Source: Micavibrio sp.
GTDB lineage: Bacteria > Pseudomonadota > Alphaproteobacteria > Micavibrionales > Micavibrionaceae
Reading direction: 5' to 3'
Length of the DNA: 64,000 nucleotides
NCBI GenBank assembly: GCA_012960155.1
Contig: DUBU01000039.1
Span: 131,530 to 195,529, forward strand
A program made the translations under genes and the position numbers. Of the stretch, positions 36,059-45,971 are shown piece by piece. Below the pieces are notes generated by a model. It searched no databases. It was not told where the DNA came from and saw only the letters and a program-made list of their open reading frames with translations. Numbering within the stretch: position 1 is the stretch's first letter; every line of letters starts with the position of its first letter.

Positions 36059-39000
36059 AGCCTGACTTCTTCTTAGGCTTGTCCTGCACACCATCATTAT
36101 CATTAGATGGGATATGCGTACGGTATGCCGATGGCGACGGATGCTCACCATTATAGACAAAGCTTGCTTGCGGACGGTGCGGCGGATCAAAGAATGCCCA
36201 GCTGTCCTTATCGACAGGTTTAAAATCGAGAACCAGAATTTCTTCATCTTCTACACTAGGAGACTCACGATCAAGGAAAGCTGAGTTCACTTTCTCCCAC
36301 ATGTCATAAGCGGCAGCATAACCACAACGGCGCGCCATTTCGTCAGTGAAAGTGCCATCACATACTTCAGTATAAAGTTCGCCGACTGTCATACGGCGCG
36401 CTTTATTTAGTGTGGTTGTATAGGTATGACCAGTCTCAAGGCCTTCCTTACCATCCATCTTGCTACCCATATCAGCCAACATCTCGCGGAAGCGGATTGG
36501 CTTGCCTTCGGTAATCTTCTGCGGACAGTAATCGGCAGGAAGTACGAGGCCAGTCAGAGGCTCATCCTTTTTGAAATACGCAAGACGCGGACACACAAGC
36601 CCATCAAAATGTAGTGACGGAATTTTAAAGCTCTGATCAAGTGCATCAACACGGCGCGAATTTGCAATCGGCATAAGCTTGCCAATGCGCATGATATCAC
36701 GCTTCTTGGCAGGGAACTTAACCCCTGCATTATCTTCGTAGGCACGCTGGGCCATTTCAAAATAGTCGCTATAACTAACATTCTCGTCAGATGGTGCTTT
36801 GTTTACATTCACCTTATCAGGGTAGTACATACGCCCTGTCTGCATACCTTTTAAAACCACAGGTGTCCCTGTTCTGATTTTGGCTTTCTCATCCTTAGTC
36901 AAAGACTTGATGACGAGAGAATAAGGTGTATGACGTAAATCTTGTAACGGTTCTCGTAAATGAGTGTCAGGTACTTCTACAACGATATGGCTTTCGGCTG
37001 GAATTTTGTGTTTGATCCAGTCACGTGCCAAACCTGTTTCCTCGTCGTAACCGGTCGCCGTCGCAAAGTTACCTTCTTTGCCGACAGTCTTCTTGACCTT
37101 CTCTAGCTGGCGACGGTAATCCGCGAGGAATACCTGCCCCTCTTCGGAGCGCAGGAATACTTCAGCTTCACCTGCGACATAATTAGAGAATACGCGCGCA
37201 AGTGACCCCTTGTATTCAATAGGCTGGTTGACTTCGAGAGCTAGCAGAGCCTTTTCAAGCACAGGAATAGCTTCCCAACGCATATTTGACGGGTCTTCAT
37301 TTGGCGGGCCTGCTAGGTACAGGTCACGCAGCATCTTATAACGGAACTGCCAAAGTGGATCGAGCTCATCCAGACGATCCATATCGGCATGTTTCATGAG
37401 AATAGCTGTCGCAGATGGTTCTGAACGCATGCGATAGAACTGGATGCGCCATTCGCCCTTCTCGAATTTTTGCTGAACGGCATGAGGCTGGTGTGAGTAG
37501 TTCTGCTTGATATATTCAATGCTAAGCTCACGCCCCTGTTCCCGACCTGTGGCATCAATCACGCGGAAATCACGGCTTAGATTACCAAGCAGCAAACGGC
37601 CTTTTTTGGCATATTTCTGGTCAAAAATACCGTTGCAGAATTCACTACGTTTATCATTACGCTCGTTTTCATCGTCCGTCAGAATGCGGCGCATACTGGT
37701 CCAGCGGAAATCCTCAATTAGACGGGCAACTGTCTGCAACTGCTCCGTATCCATTTCTTCAAGGTTGACGCGCATAAGCTTGTCGTAGCTCTTCGGATCT
37801 TCTTTCTCGCCGATAACGACACGGCGCACAGCACCCGGTGCATAAATATTACCGTCATCTTCACGGAACTGTTCAAAGATATGAACATACGGGCTACCTT
37901 TCTCACGCAGGCGGCTACGAACCTTTTTAAAGTTGTCCCAGTAGTTCTGGATCACATCGCGCAGCTCTTCATCACTCTGGCAGTCTTGCCAGTTATCGAC
38001 GGGCTGCGGTTGAATTACAAGACGATGCATAAACTCGTCGATGGCGTTCTGATATTTAAAGATATCAGTCGCGCTTTCGAAAATCATTTGCGTCACGCCT
38101 TTTGTCTGCGTTTTGACAGGCAAGCGCTTGGCTTTGACAATTTCTTCGCGCGCATCATATTCCATAACATCAAGATCGCCGAAACCGTTAAATACAGCTT
38201 CCTCCTCCATCATGGCATTTGGCTCTGGCTCTTTCTGGCGCAGTTCCCAGTTCAGAATTTCAACTGCATCACGAATGGCTTCCAAAATATCGCCATTATG
38301 CTCTTCGGCAATGTAGCTGTAATTTTGATCAATCGTATCCAGATCCCAGTTACGTGCTGATTCAGTATGAAGAACATTCTCGATCGGCATCACGCCAGGC
38401 CATTTACGAATACCATCTACGCGGATCAATGAGTCAGGATCGCGTCCCTGCTCGCGCAGCATACGAACAAAATTACGTTGTGTCGGATCACGCTGTGACA
38501 AATCTTCACGAGCCATTTGCAGAAGTGTCTTACCCTTATATGTGTAACGCTGCAGGTCTACACCATCGAGACGCATTGTAATTGCACGGCGAAGCTGACC
38601 TTGCTGGTCATCAAATCCAAGAAACGCCATAGCGTCAGCCATAGGCTGGTTAGGATAGCTGTTACGCATAATGGCATAGATAGGTTTATGATCTTCGGTC
38701 AGATCATTGGCAGGTAAAAACTCACGCAAGAAATCTTCATCGCCCTGCATCTCCACAAGCTTCACAACATCTGGCGCCAGTTCACGACAGTAATTGTACA
38801 TCGAGAATGAAGCCTTCGAGTCATAAGCTGGTGATTTGTGACCCTTACGAGCATCATAGATGGAACCATCAGGCATTCTGACGCCTTCCCGTAAACGGCG
38901 CTTTTTATTCTCGTAGCGCGTGTTGTTCTCCATCAGAAGTTCAAGCTTCGCAGATGGCACTTTCTCACCACTGCGCTGATCATCACGCTCACCAATCAGT

Positions 39001-40052
39001 AAACCGTCTTCGCCTTGAGGACCGAATAGATGCGTATCCATACCAATAAGAAAACCATCAACCGCCATATTCTTAGGCAGCTCTTTATTACTGATTGTCG
39101 CTTTTGAATGCGTAAAGAAGATGTTTGATGGATGGTAACCCGCACGCACAAGGTTCGCGCGTAATACAGCAATATCGTACCATTTGATACGGTAACCACT
39201 GACGAGCAAACGCGGCATGGTGAATTTCCAACGCTCTTCTGTGACATCGTCGGCCTCATAGGCATCCTCAGATGCTTTGCCATCCGTATAGAACAGATTC
39301 TCTATGTTCTCGTAATACGGGCTTGATGGGTCACTATCGGCTCGGTACGCAATGCGGTTCTGCCCTGGGTGGATACGAACATCAAAAGTAATGCGGCCAT
39401 CTTCAGGTTTCATAGGTCTGAAGACTGTGGAGCGCACTAATGAACCATCAGGCTGCTCGAGCATGGTCGTCTTAGGAATCTTGACAACCTTCTTCTCGGG
39501 CCCGATGCAAATTTCACCCTTATCATTCAGGCTTAACATTCCTGCTGGGTCGGTGACAATGTTGCCATCAGCATCAAATTCTGTTGCTCGAGTTTCATCG
39601 AACAATGGCATATGGAATGTTTTGATATCTTTATTAACCGGATAGAGCGTTTCACCATTCTTGCGGTAGCTGGCAATCGGGCGCTCTTTATCTTCTTCAA
39701 CACAGAACTTCATGGCAGCTAGCGGTGAGTCCTCAAAACGCTTAGCCATCTTTGCCATGGCTTGAGGGTGTTTCATACGACTATCATCGTTAAGCTCTGT
39801 GAACGAAGTACGTGTTACCGCTAGTGCCTGCGGCCCTGGAACATAACGATCAGGGCGCTTAACTTCGATTTCCAGTTCATCATCAAAGTTACCGGCAATA
39901 TCCCCACGCGCATCACCGTAACCCATAATCTGCGCAAAGCTTGTATTCAATGAGTATGCCTCAAAGTCGAAATGGAGCTGCGTGACAATACCACGTGTGA
40001 CGAGGTGCCATACATCTTTCTTATTTGCTACTTTTAACTCGTTCATACTCAT
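36039..40052 (-). CDS. Giant protein with N-terminal Exonuclease I-like DEDDh domain
   Basis: About 1337 residues from the ATG at 40052, two bases after the stop of the previous gene; an ATG 6 bases later is possible. Residues ~25-440 align with E. coli ExoI. Motif I is QLHFDFEAYS (Asp29, Glu31), followed by RPDRYVPGPQALAVT (ExoI: DDYLPQPGAVLIT). Motif II is SGYRIKWYDIAVLRANLV (Asp293). KVPSAKLELLMENN matches LPSFRLEHLTKANG. Motif III is HKSPAYDSKAS (His405, Asp411), but the His-Asp spacing is one residue longer than in ExoI, so activity needs proof. The remaining ~900 residues are unrecognised and end in a basic KPKKKSGSKPRLK tail. No secretion signal. Confidence 0.75.
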   Translation of the reverse strand: MSMNELKVANKKDVWHLVTRGIVTQLHFDFEAYSLNTSFAQIMGYGDARGDIAGNFDDELEIEVKRPDRYVPGPQALAVTRTSFTELNDDSRMKHPQAMAKMAKRFEDSPLAAMKFCVEEDKERPIASYRKNGETLYPVNKDIKTFHMPLFDETRATEFDADGNIVTDPAGMLSLNDKGEICIGPEKKVVKIPKTTMLEQPDGSLVRSTVFRPMKPEDGRITFDVRIHPGQNRIAYRADSDPSSPYYENIENLFYTDGKASEDAYEADDVTEERWKFTMPRLLVSGYRIKWYDIAVLRANLVRAGYHPSNIFFTHSKATISNKELPKNMAVDGFLIGMDTHLFGPQGEDGLLIGERDDQRSGEKVPSAKLELLMENNTRYENKKRRLREGVRMPDGSIYDARKGHKSPAYDSKASFSMYNYCRELAPDVVKLVEMQGDEDFLREFLPANDLTEDHKPIYAIMRNSYPNQPMADAMAFLGFDDQQGQLRRAITMRLDGVDLQRYTYKGKTLLQMAREDLSQRDPTQRNFVRMLREQGRDPDSLIRVDGIRKWPGVMPIENVLHTESARNWDLDTIDQNYSYIAEEHNGDILEAIRDAVEILNWELRQKEPEPNAMMEEEAVFNGFGDLDVMEYDAREEIVKAKRLPVKTQTKGVTQMIFESATDIFKYQNAIDEFMHRLVIQPQPVDNWQDCQSDEELRDVIQNYWDNFKKVRSRLREKGSPYVHIFEQFREDDGNIYAPGAVRRVVIGEKEDPKSYDKLMRVNLEEMDTEQLQTVARLIEDFRWTSMRRILTDDENERNDKRSEFCNGIFDQKYAKKGRLLLGNLSRDFRVIDATGREQGRELSIEYIKQNYSHQPHAVQQKFEKGEWRIQFYRMRSEPSATAILMKHADMDRLDELDPLWQFRYKMLRDLYLAGPPNEDPSNMRWEAIPVLEKALLALEVNQPIEYKGSLARVFSNYVAGEAEVFLRSEEGQVFLADYRRQLEKVKKTVGKEGNFATATGYDEETGLARDWIKHKIPAESHIVVEVPDTHLREPLQDLRHTPYSLVIKSLTKDEKAKIRTGTPVVLKGMQTGRMYYPDKVNVNKAPSDENVSYSDYFEMAQRAYEDNAGVKFPAKKRDIMRIGKLMPIANSRRVDALDQSFKIPSLHFDGLVCPRLAYFKKDEPLTGLVLPADYCPQKITEGKPIRFREMLADMGSKMDGKEGLETGHTYTTTLNKARRMTVGELYTEVCDGTFTDEMARRCGYAAAYDMWEKVNSAFLDRESPSVEDEEILVLDFKPVDKDSWAFFDPPHRPQASFVYNGEHPSPSAYRTHIPSNDNDGVQDKPKKKSGSKPRLK

Positions 40053-40054
40053 GA

Positions 40055-43000
40055 TCAGCTCGGTTTCAAATCTTTTGCAGACGTGTTGCTCCAAATAGGT
40101 GTTGAGCGCAGGCCGCTGCTTGCAGGGCCTCTGTCAACGATACTTGGCGCAATCTTTGCCGTACGTCCCTGTGGACGGAAATTAGCCGGATTACTAACGC
40201 GATCCCAATCCATACGCGTTGTCTTGCGCTGGTAAACGCCATCACTGTCACTGCGCGTCATCAAGCCATCTGTACGGTTCATACCTTCACGACGCAGAAG
40301 CGTAACGCGGCGCAGATCAAGCCAGCCACCAAAATATTGGGCATATTTACGCTGTAATCTAACAAGTACATAAGATGGGTTGATTTGCGCAATCTTTTTA
40401 AATTTGCTGGATGGCTCTTTAGCATCACGATCGACACGCATGACATTAAAGTCATCAGGTTCGTAATCGGAATGCGGTAAGCCCATCTCTCTAACTAGCG
40501 GACGGTAACGCGAGTGATAGTTATCGCGGCTTGGGTTGTGGTGAATTTCGTGTGTTTCAGACGGCGCTTGCGTCATCATCGTTTTCAGATCTTCACGGAA
40601 ACCATGTCCATGATAGTGAATAGGAACGCCGGATACATGGATATTACCCATAGGATCAAGCTGTGGTGTCCAGCCCTGTTTGCGGAACGCATTCATAATA
40701 CGATCACGATCCCCTTTAGGGTTGTAGATCTTAAAGCCGTTCATATACGCGCCGATATGCGTCACGTTACGATTACGGCAAAGCTCGTTGATCATGGCTT
40801 CCTGATCAGCTTCATTGCCGACAATTGCGGACTGTGTCGTGACTGTTACAAAATCCTCAGCATTAATTTTATAGCCTGTGTTACGAACACTCTCATCTAC
40901 ATCAAGTAGTGAGAAGAAATCTTTGAATTTCTGCAGTGTCGAGAAACGCTCTTCAGCATTACCCTGCGTACCAGTGATAAAGATCATCAGACGGCTTGGG
41001 TTGATACGGAAGCTCTTCGCCATCTGTGAAGTACGTGTGGCACGGATAGAAGCCGTTTCTTGACGCTCCATAATCGCTTTCCACATCAGATAACCGTTTA
41101 CGTCGTTATCAAATACAACAGAGCCATGCTTCATCAGGCTCTTGAGCATATAGTACTTAGTGCTCTTGATATGCTCACGCTCTCTTGGTGGCAGAATTTC
41201 TCGGTATGCGCTCAGCGTGTTCTCTTGCGCTTTCTTAAGCTTAGCCTCGTGGGCAATTTCATAGGCGTCTTGTTCAGCTGCCTCAATGCGTTCCTGCTTT
41301 TCAAGGTTAGAAAGATCTTCGTTTTCCTTGATTTCTTTTACCAGCTTGCTCTTGGTACGTCTAATGTCAGCATCTGTCACATCAACTTCGTTGAAACTGG
41401 CCATGTAGATATCCAGAACGTCCTGTGGGATAAGCGGATCAGGCTTTCTCATTTCCTCGAAAGGATCGATATAAACTTCACGAAGGTCGTTGTCATGCTG
41501 AACACCGAAAAGATTCTTACATGACAAACGTAGCTCAGCGTTACGGCCAACAGCAGTCAGATCACGGCCACTATTATGGGCAACGTTAAGGCCAATTGTA
41601 TATTCGGCATCATTCGTACTGATAGGCGTCATCAGAACACCTTTATCGGACGCCACTATATCAAGAATGTCTTGCAGATTGGTTTCAACTTCTTCGGATG
41701 TCGGCGCATGGCCATCGTAATTTACAGCCGTGGGGTCATGCAGAGTGACAGTCAGATCGCGATCAACTTTCTCTGGTGTCACGCCATCCATTGCCCCGAG
41801 AGCCCGCGTTCCCTTCTTCAGGAAGTCGATACCCTTCTGCGTAAAGGCATTACCATCACCATATGTCAGTACAGAGCCCTTGTAGTAATCATCTCCGTAA
41901 CAGCCTGTCACAATATAAGGTGTACAACGTGCGGAGTGGCTTACTCCATTCGGACAAGGCTGGACCCATAGACGCGCAGTGCCTGTTTCGTCTTTAATGC
42001 AAATCGGTGTTTCGTCTTTGAGGACCTTGATTTTCGGACGTAATGTGCGTGGTACCTTAAGGAAGTCCATCTTCTTATCAAGGAAGTACTTAACTTCTGC
42101 CGTAGCATAAACAGTCTTTTCCTTCATCTTGCCGGCTTTGGCATAGTAAGCCATGCCGTCGCAGTGATCGTAGTGATCATGTGTAAACGAGAAGCTTTTG
42201 ATATCATCCCAAAACGGAATGTAATCTGGAATAGCGCCATCAAAGTTTGAGTTTGTACCACCAGATGCAAACGGGAAATCCACGGCGTGAGCAACCGAAC
42301 TTACTGTACCGTCTTTGCGGAGGCCGCGATGGAAGAACACTTCGGCAAGACCGATCTGATCGCCATATTGCTCGATACGCTTTTCTTGACCTGTACCGTG
42401 CAAAGATAAGTACAAGAACTCGCCGCCTTGCTTCAATGCTGGTGGCGTTGGTAGTTGCGAAATCTGATCCAGCAGATCAAATGACGCGAAGTGGTCCATG
42501 TAGCGTGGGTATTCGTCGCGTGCAACGTCCTTACCAGAACGTTGTGCTGCCCCCATAAGTTTCAAAACATTCTCAGGGTTAGAAATATCGACTTTCTCAC
42601 CACTAAATGTTGCTTCGTTTAGTTTATAGGAGTTATCCGATAGCTTCTTAAATTTAAAGTATAAGAGCTTATCAAGCTTTGCGGCGTTTACACCATCAAT
42701 CTCCTGACGCGGAGAGATATAATAACGCACAGAGACATCACCGTTTTTATGCGTTTTGAATTCTGGTCCTGTATCAAATACCAAACCCGGTTGCGGGTCT
42801 GTAGCGACAAGGTTGCAACTTTCCGAGAAATCCTTATCAGGCTCAATCGTGTTGATTGTCGCACCCAGCAAAGTTTTAAGGCCAGCCTCATCAAGTCCTG
42901 AGAATGTGAAGTCTTTGCCCTTCCCTGCCTTGCGCACAAAAAGCGGCGCCAAGGTAAAGGCAAAGCCACCTTCCTTGTGAAGGCCGCGAATAGTAAGGTT

Positions 43001-43477
43001 CTCACCAATGGCTTCTTCAATATAGCAATCGGCAAGAATTTTGGCGGTGTCAGACACATCGCCTTTGTTACGCAAATGCGTGTTAAGACGGTTCATGCCT
43101 TCGAGGACACGATTAACGCGCTTGATAACCTCGGGATCGTTGGCATCGTCTTCGCCGCGTTTATATACACGCGCTGACTGTACCCAAAGCTCGTCAATTT
43201 CAACATTATTCTTAGAGCGCCCTGCTGACGTTTTGAGTGTAAAAAGGCTTTGCTGCTTACTCTCACCATAGGGAAGGTGACGCCAGTATTTGATTTTAAT
43301 GTCCGCAGGCTTACCATTTTGATCGATAGTACCTGTGGTTTGTAGGCTAGCAATCAGGCCGCTGTCGGGGTCTGTAGAGGCACCGGTAAGGCGCACGTCT
43401 TTAGCGCTACCATCCTGAGTTTTAGCTCTGGATGCCAGACCGATCCGTTGTATCAAGTCTGCTGCATTAATGCGCAT
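40055..43477 (-). CDS. Enlarged RNase J-like metallo-beta-lactamase/beta-CASP protein
   Basis: 1140 residues, about twice RNase J. The first ~350 residues are unrecognised. Residues 355-1005 track RNase J in order: LSLHGTGQ (LGGVGEIG), AVDFPFASGG and GAIPDYIPF, FTHDHYDHCDGMAYY with HxHxDH at His433-His438, GVSHSARCTPYIV (His514), GSVLTYGDGNAF (Asp541), LHDPTAVNYDGHAPTSEEVE (beta-CASP motif A), GRDLTAVGRNAEL, FITGTQGNAEE, TTQSAIVGNE, and NIHVSGVPIHYHGHGFREDL followed by HHN. About 150 residues of coiled coil split the beta-CASP region (670-820). It is probably a Zn-dependent ribonuclease. The C-terminal ~130 residues are basic and disordered. Confidence 0.78.
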   Translation of the reverse strand: MRINAADLIQRIGLASRAKTQDGSAKDVRLTGASTDPDSGLIASLQTTGTIDQNGKPADIKIKYWRHLPYGESKQQSLFTLKTSAGRSKNNVEIDELWVQSARVYKRGEDDANDPEVIKRVNRVLEGMNRLNTHLRNKGDVSDTAKILADCYIEEAIGENLTIRGLHKEGGFAFTLAPLFVRKAGKGKDFTFSGLDEAGLKTLLGATINTIEPDKDFSESCNLVATDPQPGLVFDTGPEFKTHKNGDVSVRYYISPRQEIDGVNAAKLDKLLYFKFKKLSDNSYKLNEATFSGEKVDISNPENVLKLMGAAQRSGKDVARDEYPRYMDHFASFDLLDQISQLPTPPALKQGGEFLYLSLHGTGQEKRIEQYGDQIGLAEVFFHRGLRKDGTVSSVAHAVDFPFASGGTNSNFDGAIPDYIPFWDDIKSFSFTHDHYDHCDGMAYYAKAGKMKEKTVYATAEVKYFLDKKMDFLKVPRTLRPKIKVLKDETPICIKDETGTARLWVQPCPNGVSHSARCTPYIVTGCYGDDYYKGSVLTYGDGNAFTQKGIDFLKKGTRALGAMDGVTPEKVDRDLTVTLHDPTAVNYDGHAPTSEEVETNLQDILDIVASDKGVLMTPISTNDAEYTIGLNVAHNSGRDLTAVGRNAELRLSCKNLFGVQHDNDLREVYIDPFEEMRKPDPLIPQDVLDIYMASFNEVDVTDADIRRTKSKLVKEIKENEDLSNLEKQERIEAAEQDAYEIAHEAKLKKAQENTLSAYREILPPREREHIKSTKYYMLKSLMKHGSVVFDNDVNGYLMWKAIMERQETASIRATRTSQMAKSFRINPSRLMIFITGTQGNAEERFSTLQKFKDFFSLLDVDESVRNTGYKINAEDFVTVTTQSAIVGNEADQEAMINELCRNRNVTHIGAYMNGFKIYNPKGDRDRIMNAFRKQGWTPQLDPMGNIHVSGVPIHYHGHGFREDLKTMMTQAPSETHEIHHNPSRDNYHSRYRPLVREMGLPHSDYEPDDFNVMRVDRDAKEPSSKFKKIAQINPSYVLVRLQRKYAQYFGGWLDLRRVTLLRREGMNRTDGLMTRSDSDGVYQRKTTRMDWDRVSNPANFRPQGRTAKIAPSIVDRGPASSGLRSTPIWSNTSAKDLKPS

Positions 43478-43531
43478 AAAGTGTTTTCTCCCTGTTTCTC
43501 TCTAGCTCAACTCTTCTCTTCATCAGTCCTT

Positions 43532-45898
43532 CTAAACGGGACCTTTTTGTTCGAGGCCAATGCGGCGCCCTTCATATTTCTTACGGCGCGACCCTGAATC
43601 AAGCCCATGTAGTTCTTGCCAGGCTGCCTCATAATCGGGGCCGAGGCCTTTGAGGTCATCTTGGTTAAAGAACCCGACCGCTTTCTGGAGCATTTCTTCA
43701 CGGACTTCGTGACGCAGCTGCATCACGGCCTCAAATTTAGCCGGATCATCTCGTGTAAAGGCCATGAGTGCCGGATCAACATTTTTCCAAGCAATGATTT
43801 CTTCTTTACGTGTTTGACCAGTACGACCGTTTTTGTAGAACTCGTAATTCATGTTGGCGGGGTCATTGTACATATCCAAAATTTGGATAAGGCGTGCCAT
43901 AGAAACATAATGTTCACGCGCTGGCGCTATTTCGCCACCATCATTCATGAGACGCTTAACCTCGTTACCCAAAGACAAGATCATGTCGGCCAAGTCCATC
44001 TTGACCATAGAGTTTTTACCTTTTGGATCACTTTCAAAGATCTCCATGCGATAATTACCGCCTTCAAACGGACGCTCGACCAGACCTGTGGCAATCATGA
44101 CACCACGTACAGCTAGCTGTACTTCATCATGGTGAGTTGTCCAGCCTTTGCGCAAAGCCATCATCTGAGGATTACGATCTAGCCATTCAGTCATAAGCGC
44201 TAAACGTGCTTTAGGTGAAAATCTCTGTGGTCCGTCCGCAGCGACAAAGTCGCGAAACTTCTCGGCAGCTTTGGCAATGTTGATGAAGTTCACACTCGTT
44301 ACAATGTTACGGCCTCTTCGTACCTTACTGAAGGCACCATCTTTTGAGAGTGCCGTAACTTCGGTATCGATATTGCCCATATTTGCAGAGATCACGGCGC
44401 TAAAGAAACCGTCTTTATCGTCCACAGGATCAGCGTCAGCATAAGCTTCTTTTAGCCATGTGACATCGTTCTTCTTCATGTACTTCTGTGCGCGTGGGCC
44501 ACCTTTTGGCTCAGCCACATAAAACATGGAAACAGGCGCATTTTCCGGTAGACGGAATGACTCCATGGCTCCCATTGCAAATGGAAGCGCTGCCTGTTCC
44601 CATATAGAAAGATCTTTGAACAAGTTGTCATCAAACAGTTCTGCAGGACGTGTGAAATAACCGCCTTCAGTGCTACGACGTTTTACAACTTTATCCGGCA
44701 GGAAAGCGTTATCAACGACATCGCCGAAACGTTTGCTTAGATCTGACTTCTTTGCAGCCGCTGTGTAGCGCGGATTTTTATAGGCGCCGCGTGGCTCGTA
44801 ATCAAATAAAGTTTTCAGAATTTGCTTAGGGTCAGTTTTGGGCTTCTTAATGGGATCAATATGCGATTCAATAAAGGTAGAAAGATTAGGGTCGCGCTTG
44901 TAATCAGCCATGTCCATGCATTTTTCAGCAAGATATGGAAGCATGATTTCCTTGAGTTCGTCCATACGCGCTAATTCTTCGTCGGAACGATGCGTGTAAG
45001 TCTCGTGAAGCTTTTTCTTATCCAGCTTGTCAAAGCCAATAGGCTGCGCCTTATCATCACGTAGCCATTCATCAATCTGGAATTCTGCAATTAGAGTTGC
45101 AACGGCAAGATCAGTATGGAACCCACGCTCAACCACATCAACGATGTGACGGGCACGTTCCCACGCACGATCAGTAAGATTGATATGTATGCCATGGCGA
45201 TCTGTAACTGCGTACTCTTTACCAGGCCCGACTACATCACGAACATCATCAAGATAGCCAAGCTGGATTACATCTGCTGTCATATCCTCGATATTGGCGT
45301 AGCGTGAGTAAGTACGGGCGCCGTCCTGAATGTGCCCTGTCGCATCAACAACACGCGGCATCCACCAGCATTCAAAAGTCCAGTCTTGGAAGGACGCCCC
45401 TTGGCTCATCGCGTTATTAGCGCGTTGCGTACGTGGTACATTTTCAAATTCAATAGGAACAACAATGCCGTCATCACGGAATGTATCTTCAGACGTATTG
45501 GCAGCGCGGAAATCTTCTTCACGGTTTGGGAAGATCACACGGCTAATCATCTCTGTAGAAGCCACGTTTGCCTTGAGGTTCTGAGTTGTCAGAAAAGGCT
45601 TGCCAAAACGGGCAGCCATGTTTGCGCGAATTTTATCTTTGTAATCTTCGGCCAGATCATAAGCCAGCGGCCCGTTAGACATTGAGCTGGGGCGGAAGCG
45701 GTACTTAACACCGTAGCTAACCTCGTTTGCAGCAACATAGGCAAATTTAGTAGCGGAGCGTAGTCTTTTAGTATAATCAGAGCCTTCTTCAGGTTCCGGA
45801 TCATAAAAGATAGGTAGGTTAACCCAATCGAATGGATGGATTTGTTTGCCATTCCCCGGCAGCATTTTTTCAATACGCTTTATCGCGGGCGAAGTCAT
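43532..45898 (-). CDS. Unrecognised large protein, first gene of nuclease operon
   Basis: 788 residues from the ATG at 45898, with GAGG 7 bases upstream; a GTG at 45910 adds four residues. No signal peptide or membrane segment and no motif I can assign. It is rich in charged residues. Possible globular parts are SFQDWTFECWWMPRVVDATG, a YAVTDRHGIHINLT segment, and RKGWTTHHDEVQLAVRGVMIATGLVERPF. The tail is basic (SRRKKYEGRRIGLEQKGPV). It begins an operon with the RNase J-like and ExoI-like genes (gaps 54 and 2 bases), so it may be a substrate-binding or scaffold subunit. That role is inference from position only. Confidence 0.72.
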   Translation of the reverse strand: MTSPAIKRIEKMLPGNGKQIHPFDWVNLPIFYDPEPEEGSDYTKRLRSATKFAYVAANEVSYGVKYRFRPSSMSNGPLAYDLAEDYKDKIRANMAARFGKPFLTTQNLKANVASTEMISRVIFPNREEDFRAANTSEDTFRDDGIVVPIEFENVPRTQRANNAMSQGASFQDWTFECWWMPRVVDATGHIQDGARTYSRYANIEDMTADVIQLGYLDDVRDVVGPGKEYAVTDRHGIHINLTDRAWERARHIVDVVERGFHTDLAVATLIAEFQIDEWLRDDKAQPIGFDKLDKKKLHETYTHRSDEELARMDELKEIMLPYLAEKCMDMADYKRDPNLSTFIESHIDPIKKPKTDPKQILKTLFDYEPRGAYKNPRYTAAAKKSDLSKRFGDVVDNAFLPDKVVKRRSTEGGYFTRPAELFDDNLFKDLSIWEQAALPFAMGAMESFRLPENAPVSMFYVAEPKGGPRAQKYMKKNDVTWLKEAYADADPVDDKDGFFSAVISANMGNIDTEVTALSKDGAFSKVRRGRNIVTSVNFINIAKAAEKFRDFVAADGPQRFSPKARLALMTEWLDRNPQMMALRKGWTTHHDEVQLAVRGVMIATGLVERPFEGGNYRMEIFESDPKGKNSMVKMDLADMILSLGNEVKRLMNDGGEIAPAREHYVSMARLIQILDMYNDPANMNYEFYKNGRTGQTRKEEIIAWKNVDPALMAFTRDDPAKFEAVMQLRHEVREEMLQKAVGFFNQDDLKGLGPDYEAAWQELHGLDSGSRRKKYEGRRIGLEQKGPV

Positions 45899-45971
45899 AT
45901 TATGCCTCACTGTTCCCAGATATGATTCCCTGTTAAAATTTTTTCTTAGTAATAGAGTAATGTCAGTAAAT

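Noticed and set aside
37881..38360. 159-codon plus-strand frame inside the ExoI-like gene
   Set aside because: Opposite a well-supported coding frame with better codon pattern; no start context.
36039..45898. Known toxin-antitoxin, restriction-modification or CRISPR system
   Set aside because: No methyltransferase, helicase, antitoxin-like small gene, Cas motif or repeat array accompanies the three genes.
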